Assembly (NCBI GenBank): GCA_900549725.1
Contig: URPL01000035.1
Location: 1-15,881, forward strand
Length of the DNA stretch: 15,881 bases
DNA from: an uncultured Eubacteriales bacterium
Lineage (GTDB): Bacteria; Bacillota; Clostridia; Oscillospirales; CAG-272
Direction: 5' to 3'
Position numbers and translations under genes: made by a program. Shown one piece after another: positions 7,546 to 14,755 of this stretch; positions within the stretch are counted from its first letter, which is position 1, and every line of letters starts with the position of its first letter. The notes beneath the pieces were generated by a model. The model saw only the letters and a list, made by a program, of their open reading frames with translations, was not told the origin of the DNA and ran no database searches.

Positions 7546-9237
7546 TTACAGGGAACGGATTTTGCGGTCAATCCGCGCAAGGGTGCGGTCTTTGCCGAGA
7601 ATATGAATCACGGTGTAAAGGTCCGGCGCATTGTGCCTGCCGGTGACGGCGACGCGCAAAAACATGCTGATATCGGCAACATTGCCCTTATATTGTTCGG
7701 GCGCTGCCTTATATGCCTTCATGTCCGCAGCATAGCCGAGCTCCGTTGCAATCGTCTTGATTTTTTCAAACCAGGTGTTCATATCGTCCGCTTCGTCGTA
7801 GCTTTCGGCAAAGCGGGAAAGCGCCGCTTTGATATCCTCGGTCGAAAAACGAGCTTCATAAGCTTCCGGCTCGATTTTGTCAAACAGCTCGTCATAGAAG
7901 AAGAGCATATATTCTTTTAACTCACCGAACACCGCATAGTCCTTGCGGGGCTTTTTGCCGCCGCGCCCGATTGCAAGAATGCTTTTTGCATATGCGCTGT
8001 CGCGCGTGAGCAGGGCTGCAAATTCTGGATCATGCCGCTTTGCCCAGTCTGCCGCGCGCGTATAGACCTCGTCTGCGCTCATGCGGCTGAGCACATTGCG
8101 GGAAACATCGTCCAGCTTCTGAAAATCGAAAAGACAGCCGGAGGGGCTCATTTTTTTGATGCTGAACGGGAAATCATCCGTCGATTTTTCCGGGTTTTGC
8201 GCATGCCATTCCTCAAAATTGGAGTTCAGCAGCGTCATAACATATTCGCGCACGCATTCCGGCGCATAGCCCATACGGTCATAATCGTTGAGGTTGGCAC
8301 CCATATCGCGCTTGGAAAGCTTTTTCTTGCTGCCGTCTTCTCCACGGCGCATCAGTTGCGCAATGTGCAGATATTTCGGGGCGCGGAAGCCGAGATAGCG
8401 GAACAGCTGCAGGTGCATGGCAAGGCTCGGCAGCCATTCCTCCCCGCGCACAACGTGAGTTGTGCCCATGAGATGATCATCCACGGCATGTGCAAAGTGA
8501 TAGGTCGGAATACCGTTGGATTTCAGCAGCACGAAATCGGTGTCGTTTTCCGGAATTTCGATTTTTCCGCGTACCAGATCTGTGAAAATAATGCGCTTTT
8601 CGGGATCGCCGTCTGCCAAAATACGCAAAACAAAGGGATGCCCCGCTTCGATTTGCTGCAGCGCCTGCTCCGTTGTGAGAGCGCGCATTTTCTGCTGCTG
8701 CTCTTTTTGCCGCTGCATTTGCTGCGCCCAGTCCGTTTCTGCGCGCTGCGCCTTGATATCCACAGAGAGCGCCTCTTTCAGCTCTTCCTCCGTGGTAAAA
8801 CAGGGGTAGGCTTTTCCTTTTCGCACAAGGTCCTTGGCATAGATTGCATAAATATCGCCGCGCAGGCTCTGCCGATACGGGCCGTATACGCCGCTGTCGC
8901 AGATTTCGCCGTCCTTGCCGATCACGGCGCCTTCATCAAAATGGATTTGATAGCGTGCCAGCGTATCGATAAGCCCCTGTGCCGCGCCCTCGACCTCGCG
9001 CTTTGCATCGGTATCCTCAATGCGCAGATAAAATACGCCGCCGGATTGATGCGCGAGCCGCTCGCTTACCGTCACGGGGAACAGCCCGCCGAAATGCACA
9101 AAGCCGGTCGGGCTCGGCGCGAACCGCGTCACCTTTGCCTCGGGCGGAAGCTGTCGATGCGGGAGCGTTGCCTCGTATTCTGCCGGTGTCATCGTAACGT
9201 GGGGAAACAGTTTTTCCGCTAAGAGTTCAAAATCCAT
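7546..9237 (-). CDS. gltX: Glutamyl-tRNA synthetase (GluRS)
   Basis: This cytoplasmic class I synthetase attaches glutamate to tRNA-Glu. At 563 residues it is longer than the common bacterial form (about 470-500), partly through an N-terminal extension of some 35 residues before the hallmark VTRFAPSPTGFVHFGG (36-51). The first signature is HFGG, where HIGG or HIGN is usual. LRIEDTDAKR (71-80) and HVVRGEEWLPS (261-271) are typical, and the KMSKS equivalent is KLSKR (306-310). A Gln-rich, probably coiled stretch occurs at about 171-184. The Cys cluster of zinc-binding GluRS enzymes is not evident; one Cys (146) is in that region. The start is supported by AAAGGAGA eight bases upstream. It is the first gene of a two-gene unit with glnS. 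With a dedicated GlnRS next door, this enzyme is probably the discriminating type, which is inference. Confidence 0.95.
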   Translation of the reverse strand: MDFELLAEKLFPHVTMTPAEYEATLPHRQLPPEAKVTRFAPSPTGFVHFGGLFPVTVSERLAHQSGGVFYLRIEDTDAKREVEGAAQGLIDTLARYQIHFDEGAVIGKDGEICDSGVYGPYRQSLRGDIYAIYAKDLVRKGKAYPCFTTEEELKEALSVDIKAQRAETDWAQQMQRQKEQQQKMRALTTEQALQQIEAGHPFVLRILADGDPEKRIIFTDLVRGKIEIPENDTDFVLLKSNGIPTYHFAHAVDDHLMGTTHVVRGEEWLPSLAMHLQLFRYLGFRAPKYLHIAQLMRRGEDGSKKKLSKRDMGANLNDYDRMGYAPECVREYVMTLLNSNFEEWHAQNPEKSTDDFPFSIKKMSPSGCLFDFQKLDDVSRNVLSRMSADEVYTRAADWAKRHDPEFAALLTRDSAYAKSILAIGRGGKKPRKDYAVFGELKEYMLFFYDELFDKIEPEAYEARFSTEDIKAALSRFAESYDEADDMNTWFEKIKTIATELGYAADMKAYKAAPEQYKGNVADISMFLRVAVTGRHNAPDLYTVIHILGKDRTLARIDRKIRSL

Positions 9238-9283
9238 GTCGGCTCTCCTTTGATCGGTTCTGTCAAAATCGTATATATCCTAT

Positions 9284-9312
9284 ATTATAGCACCAAATGC
9301 CCTGCTTGTCCA
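9284..9312 (-). promoter_or_regulatory. Strong promoter of gltX-glnS
   Basis: On the minus strand TGGACA (-35, complement of 9307-9312) is followed after exactly 17 bases by TATAAT (-10, complement of 9284-9289). A TG two bases upstream makes an extended -10. The start would be near 9277, giving a leader of only about 40 bases, which leaves no room for a T-box riboswitch. Confidence 0.85.
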
Positions 9313-9356
9313 TTTTTTCCGCGCATTTTCGGGAAAAGTTTTTCAAAAAAGCATAC

Positions 9357-9390
9357 AAAAAAGCCCTGCATCCTTTTTGCGATGCAGGGC
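9357..9390 (-). terminator. Rho-independent terminator after the phosphodiester glycosidase gene
   Basis: On the minus strand GCCCTGCATC (9381-9390) pairs with GATGCAGGGC (9363-9372) around an 8-base loop and is followed by six T (9357-9362). It lies 15 bases after the upstream gene's stop and separates it from the gltX promoter. Confidence 0.93.
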
Positions 9391-9405
9391 CCTGGAGTTT
9401 GAGCT

Positions 9406-10620
9406 TTATGAATCTGCCTTATGCTTTACCAGGAAAGCGTTCGGCAAAAGGCGACCGTAGGAGGGATTATAGGAGGAGTTGTTGGTAATGATTTCTCCGT
9501 TATATGCGATCAGGCTGGAGGCGCCGCCGTCGCAGCAGGCAGCGTTGACGATGTTGTACTTTTGCAGAATATTTGCAAGCTCGCCGACGGTGCATCCCAT
9601 GGAGGTTGTGCTGCGGCCGTCGATCACCAAAAACGCAATCACGCCGTCCGCTCTTTGCCCGATGGCAGTACGCGGATGCATGCCGTATCCTGCGGAGCCC
9701 GTAACCTTCGTTTCGCCGTTTGCAATCAGAACAGGACCGAACTGAATGCCGTCGCGGATGTTATAATCCTTCCAGATATCGATTTTTCCGACCACGAGCT
9801 TGTTGGTTGTGGTAAGAACAATGCTGCCGTAATAGGTGACATAGCTGCCCCAGAACTCGCCGTTTGAGCAGCTCATGCCGACCGGCTCGCCGCCAAGACC
9901 GTTTTCAAGCGGGTCGTTAAAGCCGCTTGCATTGATGCCTGCAACAGCGTTGTGATATTTCAGCATATCTTTAATGCGCAAGCCCTCTTTGCCTTTTTGG
10001 CTGTCCGGAATGGAGCCGACCCAAACGCGCGCGGGGTCGTCGATGAGCATGATTTTGCCGCGATATCCCGTGCCAACGATTTCGGAGATCACAAGGCATT
10101 CCTCCGTATCGTTGACCAGCACGGTATATCCCGCATAGTCCGTATCTCCCTCACGCAGGTCGCGCTGGCCGAGAATATCCACCGGTTTTTTCGGCTCCGG
10201 CGCGGTTGTATCTGCAGTGGAATCGGCAGGCTCGATATCGCCGCCGATGACATTGATGTTATCTTTATCCTGCCGCTCCTTTTCGTCCATAACTTCTTTG
10301 ATAATATCGGCAGGAATGAATTTTTCCGCAAGCCAATGGTGGTGTCCGGTTGACATGGCGGTTTCAATATAGATCGTGCGCCAGTATTTTACAAAGGGAA
10401 TCGAGGAAAATACGAAGGTTGCATACAGCGCGCCAAACAGCACGATGATGCCAAGGGGAATGGTAATGCCGAGAATCAGCTTTTTCTTTTTGCGTCTTGC
10501 CTTTGCCTCTTTGGAAAGCGGAGCGGATGCAAGCTTTTTTCCGCTCTTGCGCTGTACCGCCTGGCGAAAAGCCGCATCGTCCGCATCGTTGATCAGGTTG
10601 TTCTTATCGTTTTGATTCAT
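9406..10620 (-). CDS. Membrane-anchored phosphodiester glycosidase family protein (NAGPA domain)
   Basis: This 404-residue protein has a charged cytoplasmic N-terminus ending in RRKKKK (42-47), one transmembrane helix at about 48-71 and a large extracellular part, so it is probably anchored outside the membrane. Residues 160-400 match the NAGPA/DUF2233 family, named after the human enzyme that uncovers mannose-6-phosphate by cleaving GlcNAc-1-phosphodiesters. The visible signatures are GMHPRTAIGQRADG (313-326), VIDGRS (332-337), GCTVGELANIL (342-352) and CCDGGASS (362-369). Bacterial members are linked to wall or exopolysaccharide glycans, but the substrate here is unknown. The first possible start is the ATG used, because an in-frame TGA lies two codons upstream. 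The Shine-Dalgarno (AAAGGAT) is about 12 bases away, longer than usual. It is transcribed alone, with its own promoter and terminator, divergent from the aldo/keto reductase. Confidence 0.83.
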   Translation of the reverse strand: MNQNDKNNLINDADDAAFRQAVQRKSGKKLASAPLSKEAKARRKKKKLILGITIPLGIIVLFGALYATFVFSSIPFVKYWRTIYIETAMSTGHHHWLAEKFIPADIIKEVMDEKERQDKDNINVIGGDIEPADSTADTTAPEPKKPVDILGQRDLREGDTDYAGYTVLVNDTEECLVISEIVGTGYRGKIMLIDDPARVWVGSIPDSQKGKEGLRIKDMLKYHNAVAGINASGFNDPLENGLGGEPVGMSCSNGEFWGSYVTYYGSIVLTTTNKLVVGKIDIWKDYNIRDGIQFGPVLIANGETKVTGSAGYGMHPRTAIGQRADGVIAFLVIDGRSTTSMGCTVGELANILQKYNIVNAACCDGGASSLIAYNGEIITNNSSYNPSYGRLLPNAFLVKHKADS

Positions 10621-10694
10621 TGCTCAGATTGCATCCTTTCTTTTTTTCACCCGTGTTCCCGGGCGTTTTCGACAAAATGCCGAGCATATATGGT

Positions 10695-10723
10695 ATTCTA
10701 TCATATTGTGCCCCGAATGAAAA
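10695..10723 (-). promoter_or_regulatory. Possible promoter of the phosphodiester glycosidase gene
   Basis: On the minus strand TTTTCA (complement of 10718-10723, 4/6) is followed after 17 bases by TAGAAT (complement of 10695-10700, 5/6). A start near 10688 gives a leader of about 68 bases. Confidence 0.45.
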
Positions 10724-10762
10724 GCATTTGGCAGAATTTTTAACAAAATCATAACACTTCCG

Positions 10763-10781
10763 AAGCTTTTTGACAAAGCTT
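10763..10781. promoter_or_regulatory. Inverted repeat upstream of the aldo/keto reductase promoter, possible operator
   Basis: AAGCTTT (10763-10769) and AAAGCTT (10775-10781) form a perfect 7-bp inverted repeat with a 5-base spacer, 11 bases before the -35 box at 10793. It sits in the divergent control region. No regulator is encoded beside it, so any protein binding is inference. Confidence 0.35.
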
Positions 10782-10792
10782 GCCGTCAGTCG

Positions 10793-10821
10793 TTGAAATT
10801 CGTCGAAAAATATGGTACACT
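10793..10821 (+). promoter_or_regulatory. Promoter of the aldo/keto reductase-GH13 unit
   Basis: TTGAAA (10793-10798, 5/6) is separated by 17 bases from TACACT (10816-10821, 4/6), which is preceded by an extended -10 TGG. The start would be near 10828, about 25 bases before the chosen ATG. This rules out the longer reading frame that begins at 10793 inside the -35 box. Confidence 0.7.
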
Positions 10822-10840
10822 GTTTTTACCATCAATCGGC

Positions 10841-10845
10841 GGAGG
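10841..10845 (+). promoter_or_regulatory. Ribosome binding site that fixes the aldo/keto reductase start
   Basis: GGAGG ends seven bases before the ATG at 10853. The in-frame ATG at 10847 is only one base away, too close to be used. The ATG at 10793 lies upstream of the predicted transcript. Confidence 0.75.
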
Positions 10846-10852
10846 AATGAAA

Positions 10853-11878
10853 ATGAAACAGATAACGCTCGGCCGCAGCGGCATCAAAACGGTGCAAAAC
10901 GCATTCGGCGCACTGCCCATTCAGCGCATTTCCAAAGAGCAGGCGGCGCTGCTGCTGCAAAAAGCATACCGCGCGGGCATCACATTTTTTGATACTGCAC
11001 GCGCTTATTCGGACAGCGAAGAAAAGATCGGATATGCGCTGCATGATGTACGCGCCGAGATCACGATTGCAACGAAAACCATGGCGACCGATGCAGACGG
11101 CTTTTTTGCGGATCTTGAAAAAAGCCTTTGCATGCTGCGCACGGATTATATCGACCTGTACCAATTTCATAATCCCGCGGCGTGCCCGATGCCCGGGGAT
11201 AAAAGCGGGCTGTATGAGGCGATGTGCCGCGCCAAAGAGCAGGGCATGATCCGCCATATCGGTATCACAAACCATCGGCTGCATGTTGCACGGCAGGCGG
11301 TGCAGTCCGGGCTTTATGAGACACTGCAATTCCCGTTTTGCTATTTGGCGTCGGATGCGGAAAAAGAGCTTGTGCAGCTGTGCGCGCGGGAGGATGTCGG
11401 TTTTATTGCGATGAAGGGGCTCAGCGGCGGGCTGCTTACGCATGCGGATGCCGCAATGGCGTTTATGCTGCAATATCCGAATGTTGTGCCGATTTGGGGG
11501 GTGCAGCGCGAGCGGGAGCTGGATGAATTTTTATCGTTTCTCGGTGAGGAGCCGCTTATGACCCCGCAGCGCGCCGCGCTGATTGCGTCGGACCGCGAAA
11601 GCCTGCAGGGCAATTTTTGCCGCGGCTGCGGCTATTGTATGCCGTGCCCTGCGGGAATTGAGATCAACAACTGCGCGCGTATGATCCAAATGATTCGCCG
11701 CAGCCCCTCGGCGCAATGGCTCACGAAAGAATATCAGGAAAAAATGCACCGCATCCGGGACTGCGTCGGCTGCGGAAACTGCCGCCGCCATTGCCCCTAC
11801 GGCTTGGATACGCCGGCGCTTTTGCGAGAAAATTTGGCGGATTACGAAAAAATTCTTTCCGGAGAAATCAAGGTTTAA
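10853..11878 (+). CDS. Aldo/keto reductase with C-terminal 4Fe-4S ferredoxin-like domain
   Basis: This cytoplasmic oxidoreductase has 341 residues. The TIM-barrel aldo/keto reductase part (about 1-230) has the expected tetrad: D47 (FFDTAR), Y52, K75 (ATKTM) and H106 (QFHNP). The C-terminal tail (about 250-320) carries two Cys clusters: C256, C259, C262, C265 (CRGCGYCMPCP), and C304, C307, C310, C314 (CVGCGNCRRHCP). They resemble ferredoxin cluster sites, as in the Fe-S aldo/keto reductases common in anaerobic Clostridia. Whether one or two clusters form, and the natural substrate, cannot be read from sequence. The GH13 glucosidase starts 24 bases downstream and is probably co-transcribed, so a sugar or sugar-derived aldehyde is a reasonable guess. 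The start at 10853 is preferred over 10793 on promoter and ribosome-binding-site evidence. Confidence 0.92.
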   Translation: MKQITLGRSGIKTVQNAFGALPIQRISKEQAALLLQKAYRAGITFFDTARAYSDSEEKIGYALHDVRAEITIATKTMATDADGFFADLEKSLCMLRTDYIDLYQFHNPAACPMPGDKSGLYEAMCRAKEQGMIRHIGITNHRLHVARQAVQSGLYETLQFPFCYLASDAEKELVQLCAREDVGFIAMKGLSGGLLTHADAAMAFMLQYPNVVPIWGVQRERELDEFLSFLGEEPLMTPQRAALIASDRESLQGNFCRGCGYCMPCPAGIEINNCARMIQMIRRSPSAQWLTKEYQEKMHRIRDCVGCGNCRRHCPYGLDTPALLRENLADYEKILSGEIKV

Positions 11879-11902
11879 GAGATAAAAAAGGAGATTGTTT
11901 TT

Positions 11903-13504
11903 ATGGAACAATGGCAAAAGGATGCGGTGGTATACCAGATCTACCCCATGAGCTTTCAGGATGCAAACGGCGACGGCATCGGAGACCTTGCGGGCATTTT
12001 GCGCCGCGTGCCGTATCTTGCATCGCTTGGCATCAACACCGTGTGGCTTTCCCCCTGCTTTCCCTCTCCGCGGGATGACAACGGATATGATATTTCCGAC
12101 TATCGCGGCATTGCGCCGGAATACGGCACACTCGCGCAGTTCAAAGAGCTCCTGGAGGCGCTGCATGCCAAAGGAATCCGCCTTTTGCTGGATCTTGTCG
12201 TCAATCACACCTCGGATGAACATATTTGGTTTCAAAAAAGCAGAGAGAGCCGGGAAAGCCCGTATCGCGACTACTATATTTGGCGCGACGCCGTAAACGG
12301 ACATGAACCGAATGAATGGAAATCAAATTTCGGCGGCAGCGCATGGGAATGGGATGAAAAAACAGGGCAGTATTATCTGCATCTGTTTTCCAAAAAGCAG
12401 CCGGATTTGAACTGGGACAATCCCGCAGTGCGCCGCGAAATTGCGGAAATGATCAATTATTGGCTGGATATGGGCGTTGACGGCTTCCGCTGTGATGTGA
12501 TCAATTCGATCTCTAAGGATTTTTCCGCGCCGCAGGGAGGCGGAAACGGTCCGCATCTGCATGAATATCTGCATGAGCTCTATGAAAGGGCCTTTTGCCC
12601 GCATCATGCGCTGACCATCGGCGAGACCTGGGGACTCACGCCTGCGCAGGCATTGGAGCTGACGGGGCGGCAGCGCGGAGAGCTCAGCGCCGCATTTCAG
12701 TTTGAGCATTTGCTGCTCGGGCGGCGCGGCGGAGATAAATGGTGCAAAGAGCCGTTTTCCATGCATGAATTTGTTGCGATTTTAGATAAATGGCAGCGGG
12801 GGCTTGCAAAGGACGGCTATCCGGTGCTCGTGATGGAAAATCACGATCAGCCGCGCGCTCTCTCCCGCTTCGGCGACAGCGCCTATCCCTTTGAAAGCGC
12901 CTCTATGCTCGCGGTGCTGTTATATGGGCAGCGCGGTATCCCCGTGATTTATCAGGGGCAGGAGCTCGGTCTTGCAAACCCCGTGTTTTCCGATCTTGCA
13001 CAGTTTCGCGATATTGAGACGATCAATGCGCGCAAAGAACTGCAGGAAGAATATGACGATGCGGCTCTTCTTTCCATGCTTAGCTTCGGCAGCCGCGACA
13101 ATGCGCGCGTTCCCATGCCGTGGGATGCTGAAAAAGGACGCGGTTTCACAAGCGGCAGGGCGTGGATTCCGGTAGAAAATGATCCTGCACGCAGCGTTGC
13201 CGCGGAGGAAAAGGACAAACACTCCATGCTGTGGTTTTATCGTAGGCTTTTCTCCCTGCGGCGTGAAAATGCGGCGCTGCGCGGGGGCGATTTTACGCTG
13301 CTGCACAATGCAGGCGGATATTGCCTGTATCGCAGAGAAGCCGACGCAAAGACTGTGTTTGTGCTGTGTAACCTGACCGCAAAGAAAATTCCTATGCCCC
13401 CTCAGGCACAGGCGGCGCAATGCCTGCTTTCCAATTATGCTTTGGCACAGGGCGCAATGCTGCGCCCCTACGAGGCGCTTATTTTTGAAATGAGCGAAAA
13501 ATAA
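11903..13504 (+). CDS. GH13 alpha-glucosidase (oligo-1,6-glucosidase type)
   Basis: This 533-residue enzyme has no signal peptide, so it should act inside the cell on imported short alpha-glucosides. The GH13 conserved regions are in order: DLVVNHTS (97-104), QPDLNWDNPAVR (166-177), GFRCDVIN (194-201, nucleophile D198), GETW (240-243, acid/base E241) and ENHDQPR (312-318, stabiliser D315). The length and order fit the oligo-1,6-glucosidase/trehalose-6-phosphate hydrolase/alpha-glucosidase group. The residue after the nucleophile is Val; in this group Val there goes with alpha-1,6 cleavage, while Thr or Ala goes with alpha-1,4, so isomaltose-type substrates are favoured (known rule, applied by inference). 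AAAGGAG (11887-11893) lies nine bases before the ATG. It follows the Fe-S aldo/keto reductase by 24 bases and ends at a terminator shared with ispA. Confidence 0.93.
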   Translation: MEQWQKDAVVYQIYPMSFQDANGDGIGDLAGILRRVPYLASLGINTVWLSPCFPSPRDDNGYDISDYRGIAPEYGTLAQFKELLEALHAKGIRLLLDLVVNHTSDEHIWFQKSRESRESPYRDYYIWRDAVNGHEPNEWKSNFGGSAWEWDEKTGQYYLHLFSKKQPDLNWDNPAVRREIAEMINYWLDMGVDGFRCDVINSISKDFSAPQGGGNGPHLHEYLHELYERAFCPHHALTIGETWGLTPAQALELTGRQRGELSAAFQFEHLLLGRRGGDKWCKEPFSMHEFVAILDKWQRGLAKDGYPVLVMENHDQPRALSRFGDSAYPFESASMLAVLLYGQRGIPVIYQGQELGLANPVFSDLAQFRDIETINARKELQEEYDDAALLSMLSFGSRDNARVPMPWDAEKGRGFTSGRAWIPVENDPARSVAAEEKDKHSMLWFYRRLFSLRRENAALRGGDFTLLHNAGGYCLYRREADAKTVFVLCNLTAKKIPMPPQAQAAQCLLSNYALAQGAMLRPYEALIFEMSEK

Positions 13505-13572
13505 AAAAGCAGCCCGCGCTGCGCATTCCGATGGTGCCCCGAGGGGGGACGGATGCGGTGCGGGCTTTTTGC
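13503..13572. terminator. Bidirectional terminator between GH13 and ispA
   Basis: AGCCCGC (13511-13517) pairs with GCGGGCT (13560-13566), and GCGCAT..CCG with CGG..ATGCG extends the stem through small bulges. T runs flank both ends: TTTTT at 13566-13570 for the plus strand and TTTTTT (complement of 13503-13508) for the minus strand. It serves both convergent units. Confidence 0.85.
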
Positions 13573-13578
13573 ATCTTT

Positions 13579-14466
13579 TTATTTTTTGCGGGTCAGCAGC
13601 AGTGCGGCAAGGGCGCGCAGCGCGCCGTCATTGTCGTATGGCTCGATTGCGGCGCATGCCTGCGCCGATCGCAGCGCGGCAAGGGCGCGGGCATCCTCCG
13701 CCGAGAGAAAGCTTAAAAATGTGGTTTTGTGATTTTCGGCATCACTGCCGACATGTTTGCCGAGCACGGTTTCGTCGCCGATTACATCCAAAATATCATC
13801 AATGATCTGGAAAGCAGCGCCGATTCCGTCGCAGTATTGCATGGTTGCAAAAAGGCGCTTGTCTTCTTTTTCAATGCCCGCGCTGATGCACCCGAGCGCT
13901 CCCGCGAGGCGAAGCAGCGCGCCGGTTTTCAGCGCCTGGAGCTTTGCAAGCGCGCTAAGATCCGGCTTGTTTTTTTCTGCGGCGAGGTCCAGCATTTGTC
14001 CGCCGATCATGCCTGTGCAGCCTGCATAGTCGGCAGCGGCGCGCACGGCCTCTGCGGCTTGCGCGGCGGGGATGTGCGGCTCCGTAAAGCAGGAAAAGCT
14101 CTCCGTGAGCAGAGCGTCGCCTGCCAAAAGCGCGTTGCATTCGCCGAAGGCGCGGTGGCTGGTCGGTTTGCCGCGGCGCAGATCGTCGTTGTCCATGCAG
14201 GGCAGATCGTCATGAATGAGAGAATATGTATGAATCATTTCGATGCCGCAGCCGAAGGAAAACGCCGTTTTTTCGTCTCCACCGAACATGCGGCAGACAA
14301 GGAAAAGCAGAAATGGGCGCAGCCGTTTTCCGCCCCCCAAAAGGCTGTATGCCATCATTTTTGCAATGCCGCCCGGTGCGGCTGCGCGGTGCCCGATGCG
14401 CGCTTTCAACGCCTGCTCAAACTCGGCGGTAAAGCGTTCCATGGTTGCTTTGAGTTGATTTTCCAT
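13579..14466 (-). CDS. ispA: Farnesyl diphosphate synthase / short-chain polyprenyl synthase
   Basis: This 295-residue cytoplasmic enzyme condenses IPP with DMAPP and then GPP to give farnesyl diphosphate, the precursor of undecaprenyl carrier lipid and other isoprenoids. The all-helical prenyltransferase fold shows GGGKRLRP (44-51), the first Asp-rich motif DDLPCMDNDD (86-95) followed by LRRGKP, GGQMLD (155-160) and the second Asp-rich motif IIDDILD (221-227). The spacing DDxxxxD in the first motif and Tyr five residues before it match bacterial (type II) FPP synthases; geranylgeranyl synthase is less likely but not excluded. AAGGAGC lies a few bases before the ATG, and the gap to xseB is 20 bases. 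It is the last gene of the xseA-xseB-ispA unit. dxs, often next in Firmicutes, is absent here. Confidence 0.92.
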   Translation of the reverse strand: MENQLKATMERFTAEFEQALKARIGHRAAAPGGIAKMMAYSLLGGGKRLRPFLLFLVCRMFGGDEKTAFSFGCGIEMIHTYSLIHDDLPCMDNDDLRRGKPTSHRAFGECNALLAGDALLTESFSCFTEPHIPAAQAAEAVRAAADYAGCTGMIGGQMLDLAAEKNKPDLSALAKLQALKTGALLRLAGALGCISAGIEKEDKRLFATMQYCDGIGAAFQIIDDILDVIGDETVLGKHVGSDAENHKTTFLSFLSAEDARALAALRSAQACAAIEPYDNDGALRALAALLLTRKK

Positions 14467-14486
14467 AGGGGCTCCTTTTTTCGGAA

Positions 14487-14753
14487 TTATTTTGCGGCGG
14501 GGCGGTAGGCTTCCGGGTCAAAATCGCTCAGCACGGCTTCGCCCGATGCGCCTGCGCTCAGAATTTGAATCTGGGCTTCGGCGCGGTCCAAAAGGGCTGT
14601 GCAGTCCTTGACAAGCCCGACCCCCTCTTCAAACAGCGAAAGGGATTCCTCCAGCGGTGCCGAGCCGTTTTCCAAAAGCGAAACGATCTCGTCAAGACGC
14701 GCCATACTCTGCTCAAAATTTTTCTCGTTTTTTTTCGGCTTTGCCTGTGCCAT
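14487..14753 (-). CDS. xseB: Exodeoxyribonuclease VII small subunit
   Basis: The 88-residue protein has the normal length for XseB (about 70-90). It is a helical hairpin with the family pattern FEQSMARLDEIVSLLENG (13-30) followed by PLEESLSLFEEGVGLVK (33-49). Several small subunits bind each XseA large subunit in exonuclease VII, which degrades single-stranded DNA from both ends to short oligonucleotides. The C-terminal 20 residues, ending in Pro-Ala-Ala-Lys, extend slightly past the conserved core. The ribosome binding site AAAGGAG lies inside the last codons of xseA, and the two genes are only two bases apart, so translation is probably coupled. Confidence 0.94.
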   Translation of the reverse strand: MAQAKPKKNEKNFEQSMARLDEIVSLLENGSAPLEESLSLFEEGVGLVKDCTALLDRAEAQIQILSAGASGEAVLSDFDPEAYRPAAK

Positions 14754-14755
14754 AT

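Noticed and set aside
8032..9222. A 396-codon plus-strand frame opposite gltX
   Set aside because: It is antisense to a GluRS with all its class I motifs; the translation has no domain and no ribosome binding site.
9238..9283. T-box or other riboswitch upstream of gltX
   Set aside because: The strong promoter leaves a leader of only about 40 bases, too short for a T-box.
10618..10634. A five-codon leader frame (MQSEQ) overlapping the phosphodiester glycosidase start by ATGA
   Set aside because: The only Shine-Dalgarno-like bases touch its ATG with no spacing, so translation is unlikely; probably chance.
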